Assembly: GCA_026397405.1 (NCBI GenBank)
Contig: JAPLUW010000002.1
Location: 1 to 40,213 of the forward strand
Direction: 5' to 3'
From: Candidatus Adlerbacteria bacterium
GTDB lineage: Bacteria; Patescibacteriota; Minisyncoccia; Phycocordibacterales; SBAW01
Length of the DNA stretch: 40,213 bases
Positions 1 through 8,278 of this stretch are shown in pieces. Made by a program: the position numbers and the translations under genes. The notes beneath the pieces are model-generated. The model was not told the origin of the DNA. It was given only the letters and a program-made list of their open reading frames with translations, and did not search any database. The first letter of the stretch is position 1. Each line of letters starts with the position of its first letter.

Positions 1-1
1 C

Positions 2-73
2 CGTCGCTACGTCAAACATCAAGAGCATCACAAGCAGGGAGAACAACAGAGTGTGTTCAACCTTATTACCTAA
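2..73 (+). CDS. C-terminal fragment (cut by window edge), possibly a Y1/REP-associated tyrosine transposase
   Basis: Frame 2 reads RRYVKHQEHHKQGEQQSVFNLIT*; the 'RYVxxQxxHH' ending resembles the C-terminus of Y1_Tnp/RAYT proteins. Only 23 residues visible. Confidence 0.4.
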   Translation, partial: RRYVKHQEHHKQGEQQSVFNLIT

Positions 74-75
74 TT

Positions 76-89
76 GCCCGCTTGCGGGC
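76..89. repeat. Short perfect hairpin GCCCGC-TT-GCGGGC
   Basis: Direct reading of inverted repeat 3' of the partial CDS. Confidence 0.6.
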
Positions 90-98
90 GCTTACAAA

Positions 99-122
99 AC
101 CACCGGCCCTAAGGCCGGTGGT
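99..122. terminator. 10-bp perfect stem ACCACCGGCC-CTAA-GGCCGGTGGT; terminator-like or REP-like hairpin
   Basis: Inverted repeat followed by CGTTTATTTAA. Confidence 0.6.
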
Positions 123-161
123 CGTTTATTTAATTCAGGCTAGTTCTATATACTAGATAGT

Positions 162-410
162 ATGAGTAAAAAACTAGCCGGTGGTGTGGTGCACACTATG
201 CCGGCAGATTTACAAAAATCTATTCTTGCTACTCCGGCGGCTCTGGCGGTGTGGAAAGATATTACGCCGCTCGCTCGCAACGAGTGGATATGCTGGGTTA
301 TATCCGGCAAAAAAGCGGAAACGCGGGGCATCCGCATCGCAAAAGCAATTTCAAAACTAAAAGGGGGCATGCGCCGGCCGTGTTGCTGGGCCGGATGTAC
401 GCATCGTTAG
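162..410 (+). CDS. YdeI/OmpD-associated-like small protein
   Basis: 82 aa with 'MPADLQKSI..PAALAVWKDITPLARNEWICWVISGKKAETRGIRIAKAISKLKGG', typical of the YdeI/OmpD-associated C-terminal region. Confidence 0.6.
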   Translation: MSKKLAGGVVHTMPADLQKSILATPAALAVWKDITPLARNEWICWVISGKKAETRGIRIAKAISKLKGGMRRPCCWAGCTHR

Positions 411-456
411 TTGGCTACATTCCGTTGTAGGTAGGGAATGGAGTATAGTTGGGTCA

Positions 457-1158
457 ATGTCTATCCGACCAACCTACACCTCCCTCTATCAAAAGTTGGG
501 AGAAATTATCGCACTATGGGCATCCTGCATTTTTGGCTACTACACCATATTGCCCCTGTTCGGTTTGCAGCTCAGCTATAACTCCAGCCCTATCGCTATT
601 GCTGTGTACTTTTTGCTGTGGTCGGCACTTGCCACAGTATATTTTTGGGATGTATTTGCGCGATGGCTTCGTATAGACCGCCGTATTTGGGTATACAGCG
701 CAACAAGTCTTTTGTTCGCCGGGTTGATATGGATACTGCTGTATCTGTTTACGTTTCTTCCCGCGGTAAACGGTCTGCTCGCTGCGCCATACACAGACAT
801 TTTATTTGCGACCCCGTGGTATTTTTTGCCCAAGGCCGCGGAAATTCTGCTCCAACAGTTGCTGATAGCCGTGCTTGTGCTCGAACTTTCGTTCCGGCTC
901 CGTTCACTAAAACAAGTAGTGCTCGGGTACGCGGTATGTTTCGGCCTTATCCACGTGTTTCTCTTTTTGTTCACCGGCGCGCCGGTGTTGTATGCAACCA
1001 TTATGACTTCAGCGGCGCTGTTGTCGGCGTCAGTATTCCCGTATTTGATTTTGCGCGTGCGCGGCGGGTTTGTGTATGCCTATGTCATCCAGCTTGTGTT
1101 TTATATTTTGCTTGCGATGTTTTTGCATGCATGGCCGCCTCCGGGCTACGGCGTGTAG
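457..1158 (+). CDS. Multi-pass membrane protein of unknown function
   Basis: 233 aa, many hydrophobic segments; TATAGT 7 nt before ATG. Confidence 0.6.
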   Translation: MSIRPTYTSLYQKLGEIIALWASCIFGYYTILPLFGLQLSYNSSPIAIAVYFLLWSALATVYFWDVFARWLRIDRRIWVYSATSLLFAGLIWILLYLFTFLPAVNGLLAAPYTDILFATPWYFLPKAAEILLQQLLIAVLVLELSFRLRSLKQVVLGYAVCFGLIHVFLFLFTGAPVLYATIMTSAALLSASVFPYLILRVRGGFVYAYVIQLVFYILLAMFLHAWPPPGYGV

Positions 1159-1721
1159 GCGATAGCAACAGTTTTTTGTACGGGCCGTATAACTATGAAT
1201 CTCTTTTTCCAGCCGGCAAGAAAGTCAGCTGTGGAAATTTGCTTGTCGCCTGTCTGTGCGGCCGGGTCGTTGTAGTACAGCGTGTCGCCGTCAATTCCGT
1301 TTAGCACCACAAGGTGGGGGACCTTGCTCTTTGGGTCAAATTTGTAATGGACCGACACTATCACCGGCCCGTTTTTAAGATGCTCTGTAAGTTGCGCAAG
1401 GGCCGCACGGTTGCCCAGCGTCGCCACATCGTAACTGCTTCCGTCGAGACCGTATTTTTTTGCGACACTAATCAAGCCTTGGTAGCTCCACCCTGCATTT
1501 TTCAAGTACGCGCCGACAGCGATGCCTTGTGTAAGAAGTGTGTCTACCGAAACGGCAGGCTTGTAGTAGTCGATAACCATTGCAAGGTCGGTTATCCCGC
1601 ATCCGACTTTTTTCCACGCAGTTGAGGTTATATCTTTAAATTGAGAATAAAAAGGGACTGCAGCAACGGTGTGTATCGGAGTTTCTTGAATAGTGGAGGG
1701 AACCGGCATAGCAAGTAACAT
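1146..1721 (-). CDS. C39-like (papain-like) cysteine peptidase domain protein
   Basis: VPFYSQFKD..AWKKVGCGITDLAMVIDYY..., later 'VPHLVVLNGIDGDTLYYNDPA' gives the Cys/His/Asp pattern. Confidence 0.6.
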   Translation of the reverse strand: MLLAMPVPSTIQETPIHTVAAVPFYSQFKDITSTAWKKVGCGITDLAMVIDYYKPAVSVDTLLTQGIAVGAYLKNAGWSYQGLISVAKKYGLDGSSYDVATLGNRAALAQLTEHLKNGPVIVSVHYKFDPKSKVPHLVVLNGIDGDTLYYNDPAAQTGDKQISTADFLAGWKKRFIVIRPVQKTVAIAYTP

Positions 1722-1766
1722 CCAACAATCTTCGCAGATGTGTTCCTGATGAACAAGCTATTTGCA

Positions 1767-2618
1767 TTAGTCCTTCACAATCACGCTCGTGCCTACAACG
1801 GCCCACATATACAGCCCCTTTGCTTTTTGTGGCGGTAAGTTTACACACCCGTGCGACCACGGCTGCCCAAAATGGTCGTGCCAGTATGCGCCGTGTATGA
1901 CCGCGCCGTCCGTTGTGAAGTACAAGTTCCACGGTACGCCCGGCAAGTCGTACACTTGGTCGCTCACACCGGGTATCGGCCCCTGCATGTACCTCGCGGG
2001 TGTCATTTTAAAAACAGTAAATGTGCCGCGGGCGGTCGGCGTGAGTTCAAGCCCTGTCGAAACGGGTTCTTGCATAAAGAGGGTATCGCCGTCATATGCA
2101 TAGAGCATCTCTTTTCCTACATCAATGACGATTCGTTTTGTTGTTGCCGAGCTGTCTTTTGTAAGCAGGTGGTTGCCGTCGTCATAGAATGTTCGGACAA
2201 ATTCGTTTGCGACATACAAGTCGGCGCCAAGGCGGTCCGGATATTTTACAGTGTTGTCAAATCCAATTTTGTCCCATACCTGGCCGTCTACAGTTACCTC
2301 CTTTTCCACACGAAGCACCACGCCCGTGCGCAAACGCTCCACGACGGGGTATGTGGCCCCGGGGCCCGAGCGCATATTTACGCACGTGCCTGTGTCGTAG
2401 TAGGGGCCGCATCCATCCATTACTTCGAGATATTCAAATAGCGGAGGTTGCGTCCCGCCGGGACCAGGCGTTGAAGACGCCGTATCTCCGCCCGGTATGC
2501 CGACCGCTGCGGGAAGGGAGTTTTGTATGTAGCCCCTAAATACCCAGGCACCAAAAAAAATGAGCGCGACAAGCGCGATTGCCGCAAAGGAAAGTTTTTT
2601 CGCCACAGCTTCGCTCAC
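1767..2618 (-). CDS. L,D-transpeptidase (YkuD) with N-terminal TM and SH3-like domain
   Basis: IHGAYWHDHFGQPWSHGCVNLPPQKAKGLYMW catalytic motif; 'CVNMRSGPGATYPVVERLRTG' SH3b-like. Confidence 0.88.
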   Translation of the reverse strand: MSEAVAKKLSFAAIALVALIFFGAWVFRGYIQNSLPAAVGIPGGDTASSTPGPGGTQPPLFEYLEVMDGCGPYYDTGTCVNMRSGPGATYPVVERLRTGVVLRVEKEVTVDGQVWDKIGFDNTVKYPDRLGADLYVANEFVRTFYDDGNHLLTKDSSATTKRIVIDVGKEMLYAYDGDTLFMQEPVSTGLELTPTARGTFTVFKMTPARYMQGPIPGVSDQVYDLPGVPWNLYFTTDGAVIHGAYWHDHFGQPWSHGCVNLPPQKAKGLYMWAVVGTSVIVKD

Positions 2619-2668
2619 TTGGATATCTTAATGAAATATCAGTGAGAGTTGAATGAAGATATATGCTG

Positions 2669-3508
2669 TCAGGGCGCGTAGCGCATGACCCATACAAAAT
2701 CACTCGTACTGTTTGGTGTGTAGTACGAAGAAAGCCGTAAGAGGTCGTTTTTTGAATGGTAGTTGCCTTTGTATCCGGTACGCCCGGTGGTGTAGCCGGC
2801 CTGTGCGAGCAATTGCTCCAGGGTTTTAGTGCTGTACCCAAACGGCGATGCAAAATCAACCACGGGCTTTCCGAGATGTGTTTCGAGAATTTTTTTGCTG
2901 TTAACAACTTCCGACTGCAGCTGAGCGGGGGTGAGCGTGGACAATAACGGATGAGAAAGCGTGTGGCTGCCAATGGTCATGCCTGCGGCGCTCATTTCCT
3001 GAATCTCGCTCCAGGTTAAAAAACGCGGGTCTTTCCCAATGGGGTTGGTGTATACATAAAATGTTGCGGTGTCATGATATTTTTCAAGTAACGGAAAGGC
3101 TTTAGTGTAGTGGTCTTGCCAACCGTCATCAAAGGTGAGCACGACGGGTTTTGCGACAGGGGATGTGGTGCCGGACCGTATATCCTCGGCCAGAGCCTCC
3201 AACGTAATGGTGGTGTAGCCATGCTCCTTTAAATACCTCAGTTGTTCTTCAAGCGTTTCGGGCGAGATGTCAAAACGTTTTTTCATCAATGATTCTCCCG
3301 CCTGGTGGGGCTGTATCGAATGGTACACAAGAATGGGTATTCGCATGGCGCCCGATGTAGAGCTCGCGTTTTTTTCTTGGATCTTCGCTTCAATTTCTGA
3401 CGTGAGCACGTATGGGCGCTGGGATTCAAACGCATATACCACTCCTGCAGCAACAAGGCCAAGGAGCATAACGGCACACAAGCGAATAATAAAGGCTTTT
3501 TGTGTCAT
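2669..3508 (-). CDS. Polysaccharide deacetylase (NodB-like)
   Basis: PVVLTFDDGWQDHYTKAFPLLEKYHDTATFYVYT...MTIGSHTLSHPLL. Confidence 0.88.
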   Translation of the reverse strand: MTQKAFIIRLCAVMLLGLVAAGVVYAFESQRPYVLTSEIEAKIQEKNASSTSGAMRIPILVYHSIQPHQAGESLMKKRFDISPETLEEQLRYLKEHGYTTITLEALAEDIRSGTTSPVAKPVVLTFDDGWQDHYTKAFPLLEKYHDTATFYVYTNPIGKDPRFLTWSEIQEMSAAGMTIGSHTLSHPLLSTLTPAQLQSEVVNSKKILETHLGKPVVDFASPFGYSTKTLEQLLAQAGYTTGRTGYKGNYHSKNDLLRLSSYYTPNSTSDFVWVMRYAP

Positions 3509-3586
3509 TGGTGCGCGTGTAATACTACCATAGCCCTATGTCGGTGAACAATGGATACCTCTCAAACGAATGTATACTAGAGTGGT

Positions 3587-4009
3587 ATGGAAAACACCCA
3601 CGTTCCGCATCCGCATATTGAAAATAGGAAACAATCGGGCCCTCCTCAAGTTAAAAATGAGCATATTGGAATTAATGGCCGTATAGCGCTCTTGATAACC
3701 AACGCTGTGGGAACCATGTGGTGTGCGTATCTGTTTGCGCTGCTTGCATTGATAAGCCTGCCCGCCGCAATCGCAGGAGGCACAGCAACCGTCATAACGT
3801 GGATAGCGCAAACATTCTTACAGTTGGTGCTCCTTTCCGTCATTATGGTGGGGCAAAAAGTTGCCGCACAGGCTTCCGACAAACAAGCCCTGCAAACGTA
3901 CGAAGACGCCGAAGCCCTGTTGGAAATTCAAGACGAGGTCCACAGGCTGCTTAAAATCAATAATGATCTGACTGATGAAATTCATACAATAGTCAAACAA
4001 AAGAAATAA
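3587..4009 (+). CDS. Small membrane protein, DUF1003-like
   Basis: 140 aa, two hydrophobic segments, 'TWIAQTFLQLVLLSVIMVGQKV', coiled-coil C-terminus. Confidence 0.5.
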   Translation: MENTHVPHPHIENRKQSGPPQVKNEHIGINGRIALLITNAVGTMWCAYLFALLALISLPAAIAGGTATVITWIAQTFLQLVLLSVIMVGQKVAAQASDKQALQTYEDAEALLEIQDEVHRLLKINNDLTDEIHTIVKQKK

Positions 4010-4049
4010 GCTCTGTTTGGCAGGTTTATTGTATAATCGGGGGATAGTT

Positions 4050-4631
4050 ATGTTGATGCAACTTCTTGCCTTGTGTGCGCTTGCGGGGGTAAGTATATTC
4101 CTCTTTTTCCCGGTTAACAGCGACAAGGGTCGTACACGGGAAAGCCGCTATGTACGGTACATTCCGTTTATTCCGGTATTTGTTCTCCCGTATGTTAGCC
4201 TTTATCCCTACATTGCGTTTTCAATGCTCGGACTCCTTTTCTTTACCCCTATTGCAGCCCGTTTGTACGTAAGTATTATTTTTAGCGCCCTTGTCGCGGC
4301 GCTCATCTGGTATTTTTTGCCCAGCAAAGTTTCGGGACGTCCAAAATTAACTCCCAAGGGCCCTATGACCAGCATAGTTGCATGGATATACCGCGTAGAC
4401 CCCGGCGGCAATACGCTCCCTAGTTCGCATGCCTACATGGCAATACTATGCAGCTACTATTTGACCTTTGCGTTTCCGCTCCACGAAACTCTGATATGGG
4501 GTTACGGGGTTACGGTTATTAGTTCGACTCTGTTTGTGCGGCAACACCACATAAGCGACCTGTTTGCAGGGGGGATACTCGCGGCTATTTCAGTCGGTTT
4601 CTCCTACCTTATCCTCGGAGGCCTCTCATAA
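4050..4631 (+). CDS. PAP2-family membrane phosphatase
   Basis: 'GGNTLPSSHAYMAIL' and 'VRQHHISDLFAGGILAA' PAP2 motifs; start at ATG 4050 preferred over upstream TTG. Confidence 0.75.
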   Translation: MLMQLLALCALAGVSIFLFFPVNSDKGRTRESRYVRYIPFIPVFVLPYVSLYPYIAFSMLGLLFFTPIAARLYVSIIFSALVAALIWYFLPSKVSGRPKLTPKGPMTSIVAWIYRVDPGGNTLPSSHAYMAILCSYYLTFAFPLHETLIWGYGVTVISSTLFVRQHHISDLFAGGILAAISVGFSYLILGGLS

Positions 4632-4707
4632 GTACTCAATAACTTTTCATTAAGTAGAAAAAGATATAGAATACGAGGAAGAGTATTAATAATCAGAAAA
4701 TAATATA

Positions 4708-5241
4708 ATGAAGACAGCACAAAAAATAGCAATTGGGGCTTTGGTCGCCGCAAGTCTTGTTCCGGTTTTTGCATTTGCTCAAACACCAAGCACCACTTCT
4801 GGAGCAGCGGATGCATCTCCAACAACCCGGAACGAGTGTCTTATGGCGGCTACTAAAACAAGCCAGGCCTCTATTGCCGCCGCTAAAACGGCTCGCGACA
4901 GCGCTCTGGCCACTGCTATGTCCGCTCGAGATACAGCTGTTGCCACTGCAAAGGCTACGCTTACAAGCACAAAGACTTCTGCTATGACTGCCCGTGATGC
5001 AGCTCTGGCTACAGCCAACGCCAACACTGACAAGACTACTCGCGCTGCAGCCGTAAAAGCGGCACGCGATGCGTATACAGCTGCAGTCAAAGCTGCAAAT
5101 GAGGCTTACACAACCGCGCGTAAATCAGCAGAATCCGATTACACAACGGCAGCTAAAGCCGCTCGTGCTACGTATGCTGCTGCAGGTAAGTCGGCAACCG
5201 ACCAGGCAAAGACCGACCGCGCCGCTTGCCCAAAGAAATAG
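4708..5241 (+). CDS. Secreted Ala-rich protein with ten in-phase 11-residue repeats
   Basis: Signal peptide MKTAQKIAIGALVAASLVPVFAFAQ; residues 59-168 parse into 10 x 11 aa; Cys at 44 and 174. Confidence 0.7.
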   Translation: MKTAQKIAIGALVAASLVPVFAFAQTPSTTSGAADASPTTRNECLMAATKTSQASIAAAKTARDSALATAMSARDTAVATAKATLTSTKTSAMTARDAALATANANTDKTTRAAAVKAARDAYTAAVKAANEAYTTARKSAESDYTTAAKAARATYAAAGKSATDQAKTDRAACPKK

Positions 5242-5267
5242 CACGCGTCATTTTTTCTGTCTATTTT

Positions 5268-5298
5268 CAAAACCGCACACTCTGTGCGGTTTTGTTTT
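5268..5298 (+). terminator. Rho-independent terminator AAAACCGCACA-CTC-TGTGCGGTTTTGTTTTTT
   Basis: GC stem plus T-tract downstream of the Ala-rich ORF. Confidence 0.8.
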
Positions 5299-5516
5299 TT
5301 AGTTCGGTTTACAGCCGAGGCAAACCTGTTGTGGGTAAAAAAGAGTCGCTTTAGGTAGCGTCAACAAGGTATACTTTCGCTGTTGGCGGAGTTTTAGGCG
5401 TTCCAGCTGTAGTGCACATAACTTCAAATATAACGACCAACATCACGATCTCTATAGATACGGGGATTCGCTAATTCTGCTCCGCCTGATAGAGGACGTT
5501 CGAACTTACTATACTC

Positions 5517-5545
5517 TTGACGTAGGAGTATATTTATAGTATTAT
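5517..5545 (+). promoter_or_regulatory. Promoter TTGACG-N17-TATTAT
   Basis: Direct reading, upstream of the 5583 ORF. Confidence 0.6.
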
Positions 5546-5582
5546 TCAGCTAAGTAATCTGATCTTTCACAAGGAGCGTTAG

Positions 5583-6146
5583 ATGGGTTTTTTCAGTAGA
5601 TGCCATAAGAGCAGTCTCCTGCGGGAGCTGCAAACGCGGGGGACAATGTGTCTCCCAAAGAGATACAGGCAACCGACTCGTACTGCTTGCAAATACTGGA
5701 TCTGCAATGGCCTGGGGATTTTCTTTAGCCTTCTACTGGCTGAGAAGCTTATCCATGCGGGTGTTCATTACAGACTTGCGATGGTTGGGGGCGCTTTTGC
5801 GCAAGCTGTGATCGCGACCCCACTCAACGCGGCGTGGACCTTTAAATCAGAACTGGGTCTGTCGCTCAGCCCCAAGATGGTTCTGAGGGGTGCAGTTGTG
5901 GATCTTGCTGGGTGGGCGGGGGCAGAAGTAATTGTGTCGGTGGAAATCGACATTCTCGCCAGCGCATGGAACCTGGAGTGGCTGGGAGATTTCTTGGTCG
6001 CACGAGGGATCTCAGTTGTACTCATGGGCTACCCTCTGTACTTGTTTGATCTTTGGTACACGTTTAAGAGGCCGCTGAAGGACCTCCCACCGGTCGCCCT
6101 GGCCCGCCGCGTGTACGCCAAACTCCGCTCGACACTTGTTCTATAA
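5583..6146 (+). CDS. Membrane protein, weakly AlaE-like
   Basis: 187 aa; SD AAGGAG at 5571-5576; 'RLAMVGGAFAQAVIATPLNAAWTF' resembles AlaE-type proteins (weak). Confidence 0.55.
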   Translation: MGFFSRCHKSSLLRELQTRGTMCLPKRYRQPTRTACKYWICNGLGIFFSLLLAEKLIHAGVHYRLAMVGGAFAQAVIATPLNAAWTFKSELGLSLSPKMVLRGAVVDLAGWAGAEVIVSVEIDILASAWNLEWLGDFLVARGISVVLMGYPLYLFDLWYTFKRPLKDLPPVALARRVYAKLRSTLVL

Positions 6147-6177
6147 ACTCCACAGAATTTGCTGTGGGGTTTTTACA

Positions 6178-6209
6178 TATAAAAAAGAAACCGCCCAAGT
6201 CTTGGGCGG
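6178..6209 (-). terminator. Hairpin CCGCCCA..TGGGCGG with minus-strand T-tract (TTTCTTTTTT)
   Basis: Inverted repeat and A-tract on plus strand, downstream of 6223-6753. Confidence 0.75.
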
Positions 6210-6222
6210 AGTGTTGCAAAGT

Positions 6223-6753
6223 CTATGTTGTTGCTGAATCGGCCTTCTCCGAAGGTTCGAATCGGCGATCTTTGAACAAGAGTCCACTACCGATGATATA
6301 TCCTTGAGGATTGGTGGTAGTCGAGTTCCAAACGCAATCCCACGTACCTGCAAGTGTTGGCTTGCCGGTCGGATAGATGAAATGGATGAAGTACCGATGA
6401 CCGTCGATCCAGAGTGAAGAACGACGTTGTCCGTGAGCTTGCCAGTCGCGCTCTCCAAATTTCTCCAGAAAAAAACCTTTGACTCTAACAGACACAAGGT
6501 CTGAGGTCTGGCCGACAAGGAGGGTTTTCATCTCCATCTCAACCTCCATCAACTGCCGAGCCATTCCGTTTTTTCCCTCTGGAAGCAATCGGTAGGAGAT
6601 CTTAAGATCCTTCGGTTGCGACTGCGCTTCAGTGATGACTTGAAGCGCAAGCGAAACGAGCCGCTGTGCTTCGAGTACACCACTGTTTTGATGGTAGGTG
6701 CCGTTTTTAAACAGGTTGTCGAGGAACTCCCCGGCAAGGCTTCGAATAGTCAT
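6223..6753 (-). CDS. Hypothetical protein
   Basis: 176 aa ORF; SD AAAGGG 6 nt before ATG; own terminator. Confidence 0.6.
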   Translation of the reverse strand: MTIRSLAGEFLDNLFKNGTYHQNSGVLEAQRLVSLALQVITEAQSQPKDLKISYRLLPEGKNGMARQLMEVEMEMKTLLVGQTSDLVSVRVKGFFLEKFGERDWQAHGQRRSSLWIDGHRYFIHFIYPTGKPTLAGTWDCVWNSTTTNPQGYIIGSGLLFKDRRFEPSEKADSATT

Positions 6754-6851
6754 CTGTAGCCCTTTCGAGAAAAGCTGCTTTAGGAGGGCAGCGGAACCTC
6801 TGCCGCAAGACTACGTTTTTAAGTAGAAGAAATCAACAGGTTTAAATTCAG

Positions 6852-7146
6852 CTCCGCGACCAGGACTCGAACCTGGAACCAACTCCTTACACGTGACCCC
6901 AAACTTACGTAAGGGCGTGGACTATATCATCACCCGTTCTGGGTGCGAGGCGCTTCGTCCCGAACTTCGGGACTACTTCCATTTGGAATAGTCTCTGAAC
7001 CTTTCCCCAGAGTGGGGACTTGGCTGCTGATTGCCCTTCTTAATTTAAGAATAGGGTTTCCAGACAATTCACCTCGTTTGCAACCCACATTCCTGTGGGA
7101 GGCTGCCTATCGACAGGGAGCTGCTCTACCATTGAGCTATCGCGGA
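6852..7146 (-). tRNA. tRNA-Asn(GUU) interrupted by a group I intron; exons 7146-7113 and 6889-6852 (72 nt mature, no encoded CCA)
   Basis: Joined exons TCCGCGATAGCTCAATGGTAGAGCAGCTCCCTGT/TAAGGAGTTGGTTCCAGGTTCGAGTCCTGGTCGCGGAG form a full cloverleaf with loop CTGTTAA, anticodon GTT, discriminator G. Confidence 0.9.
6890..7112 (-). ncRNA. Self-splicing group I intron (223 nt) within the tRNA-Asn anticodon
   Basis: 5' exon ends in U, CUGU pairs with IGS GCAG (U:G at splice site); intron ends in G; Q AAUCAGCAGCCAAG (7032-7019), R GUUCAGAGACUA (7000-6989), S GAUAUAGUCC (6928-6919); P7 GACUAU/AUAGUC. Confidence 0.9.
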
Positions 7147-7214
7147 ATAATGGCCAAAATTGACCTGAAAAAAGTATACGGTATCTTGTCTCTATCAGCA
7201 AACATAACACCTGG

Positions 7215-7223
7215 TGTTATAAT
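7215..7223 (+). promoter_or_regulatory. Extended -10 TGTTATAAT ending 6 nt before the HNH start codon
   Basis: Direct reading. Confidence 0.6.
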
Positions 7224-7229
7224 GGGAGA

Positions 7230-7574
7230 ATGATACTCAAGAGTTGTAAAAAACATAAAGAGACAAAACATTTTCCACGACCAGACGGCTCTTTTAGATG
7301 TGGCAAATGTGCTTCTGAATGGGTAATTAAAAACCGAAGAAAAAAGAAAGAAAAACTCGTCGAACTTTTTGGTGGAAAGTGCTCAGTGTGTGGGTATAAA
7401 AAATACGCAGGAGCGCTTGATTTCCATCATATAAACCCAAAGAACAAAGAGTTTGCTTTAAGCGTGAAAGGTCTTTCATATAGCTGGGAAAGTTTAGTAC
7501 AGGAGGCAAAAAAATGTGTTCTGGTATGTAAAAATTGTCATACAGAAATTGAGGCAGGATTAACAACTCTGTAG
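7230..7574 (+). CDS. HNH endonuclease-like protein (free-standing)
   Basis: 'GGKCSVCGYKKYAGALDFHHINPKNKEF...KKCVLVCKNCHTEIEAG': CxxC, HHxNP and CxxCH of the HNH fold. Confidence 0.82.
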   Translation: MILKSCKKHKETKHFPRPDGSFRCGKCASEWVIKNRRKKKEKLVELFGGKCSVCGYKKYAGALDFHHINPKNKEFALSVKGLSYSWESLVQEAKKCVLVCKNCHTEIEAGLTTL

Positions 7575-7615
7575 CCTCACAGAGTCTTTAGGTGGGCAGC
7601 TGATATACTAGGGGA

Positions 7616-7879
7616 ATGAAGAAGACTCCTGAGAAACCAAAAAAAATAGAGCAAGGTTCTATAACTGTGAAGGCTCGCGTTGTTGCCGATGCCTCGCGTG
7701 AATTGGTCGTTGAGAAAGAAAAAGGTTTAATGGTTTCGGTAAAAGAGCCGGCGGAAATGAACCGTGCAAACAATCGTGTCCGTATATTACTAGCGAAGAA
7801 GTATGGAGTCCCGCTCAAAAAAGTATTGCTTGTGCGAGGCCATCATGCTCCATCTAAAACATTTTCTATTCTTTTATGA
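7616..7879 (+). CDS. DUF167 (YggU-like) protein
   Basis: 'KGLMVSVKEPAEMNRANNRVRILLAKKYGVPLKKVLLVRGHHAPSKTFSI'. Confidence 0.75.
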   Translation: MKKTPEKPKKIEQGSITVKARVVADASRELVVEKEKGLMVSVKEPAEMNRANNRVRILLAKKYGVPLKKVLLVRGHHAPSKTFSILL

Positions 7880-8241
7880 ACTACAACCTCAAAGGTACCA
7901 ATGTGGCAATTACGGACGAAATTAGGCACTACGTGGAAAAGGGTCTAAACACTCTCGACAAACTTGTAAAAAGCGAAGGGAAGCCGCGTGTTGATGTCGA
8001 GTTGGAGTATAAGGAGGGCGAGGCAAAGATGTACCGCGCCGAATTGATGTTGCATGCGCCGGGTACAACTGAGCCACTACGTGCCGAAGCGGAGCGGGGG
8101 ACATTGCATGAAGCGATGGATGCCGCAGCAAGCGAATTGCTACACGAACTAACCAAAACAAAAAAGAAGCGCATGCGTGTATTCCGCCACAGTGCCGTGC
8201 GTGTAAAAGAATATTTGCGCGGCTGGAGGGATAAGTTTTAA
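7876..8241 (+). CDS. hpf: Ribosome hibernation-promoting factor / RaiA family
   Basis: 'MNYNLKGTNVAITDEIRHYVEKGLNTLDKLV...' ; ATGA overlap with the upstream gene. Confidence 0.85.
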   Translation: MNYNLKGTNVAITDEIRHYVEKGLNTLDKLVKSEGKPRVDVELEYKEGEAKMYRAELMLHAPGTTEPLRAEAERGTLHEAMDAAASELLHELTKTKKKRMRVFRHSAVRVKEYLRGWRDKF

Positions 8242-8243
8242 GA

Positions 8244-8272
8244 ATAAAAAAAAGAGCCGCCCTTGAGCGGCC
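8244..8272. terminator. Hairpin GCCGC-CCTTGA-GCGGC with A-tract on plus strand
   Basis: Inverted repeat between converging genes. Confidence 0.7.
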
Positions 8273-8278
8273 CAACGT

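Noticed and set aside
6943-7233. 96-aa plus-strand ORF
   Set aside because: Runs antisense through the group I intron and tRNA-Asn 5' exon; the RNA features explain the sequence better.
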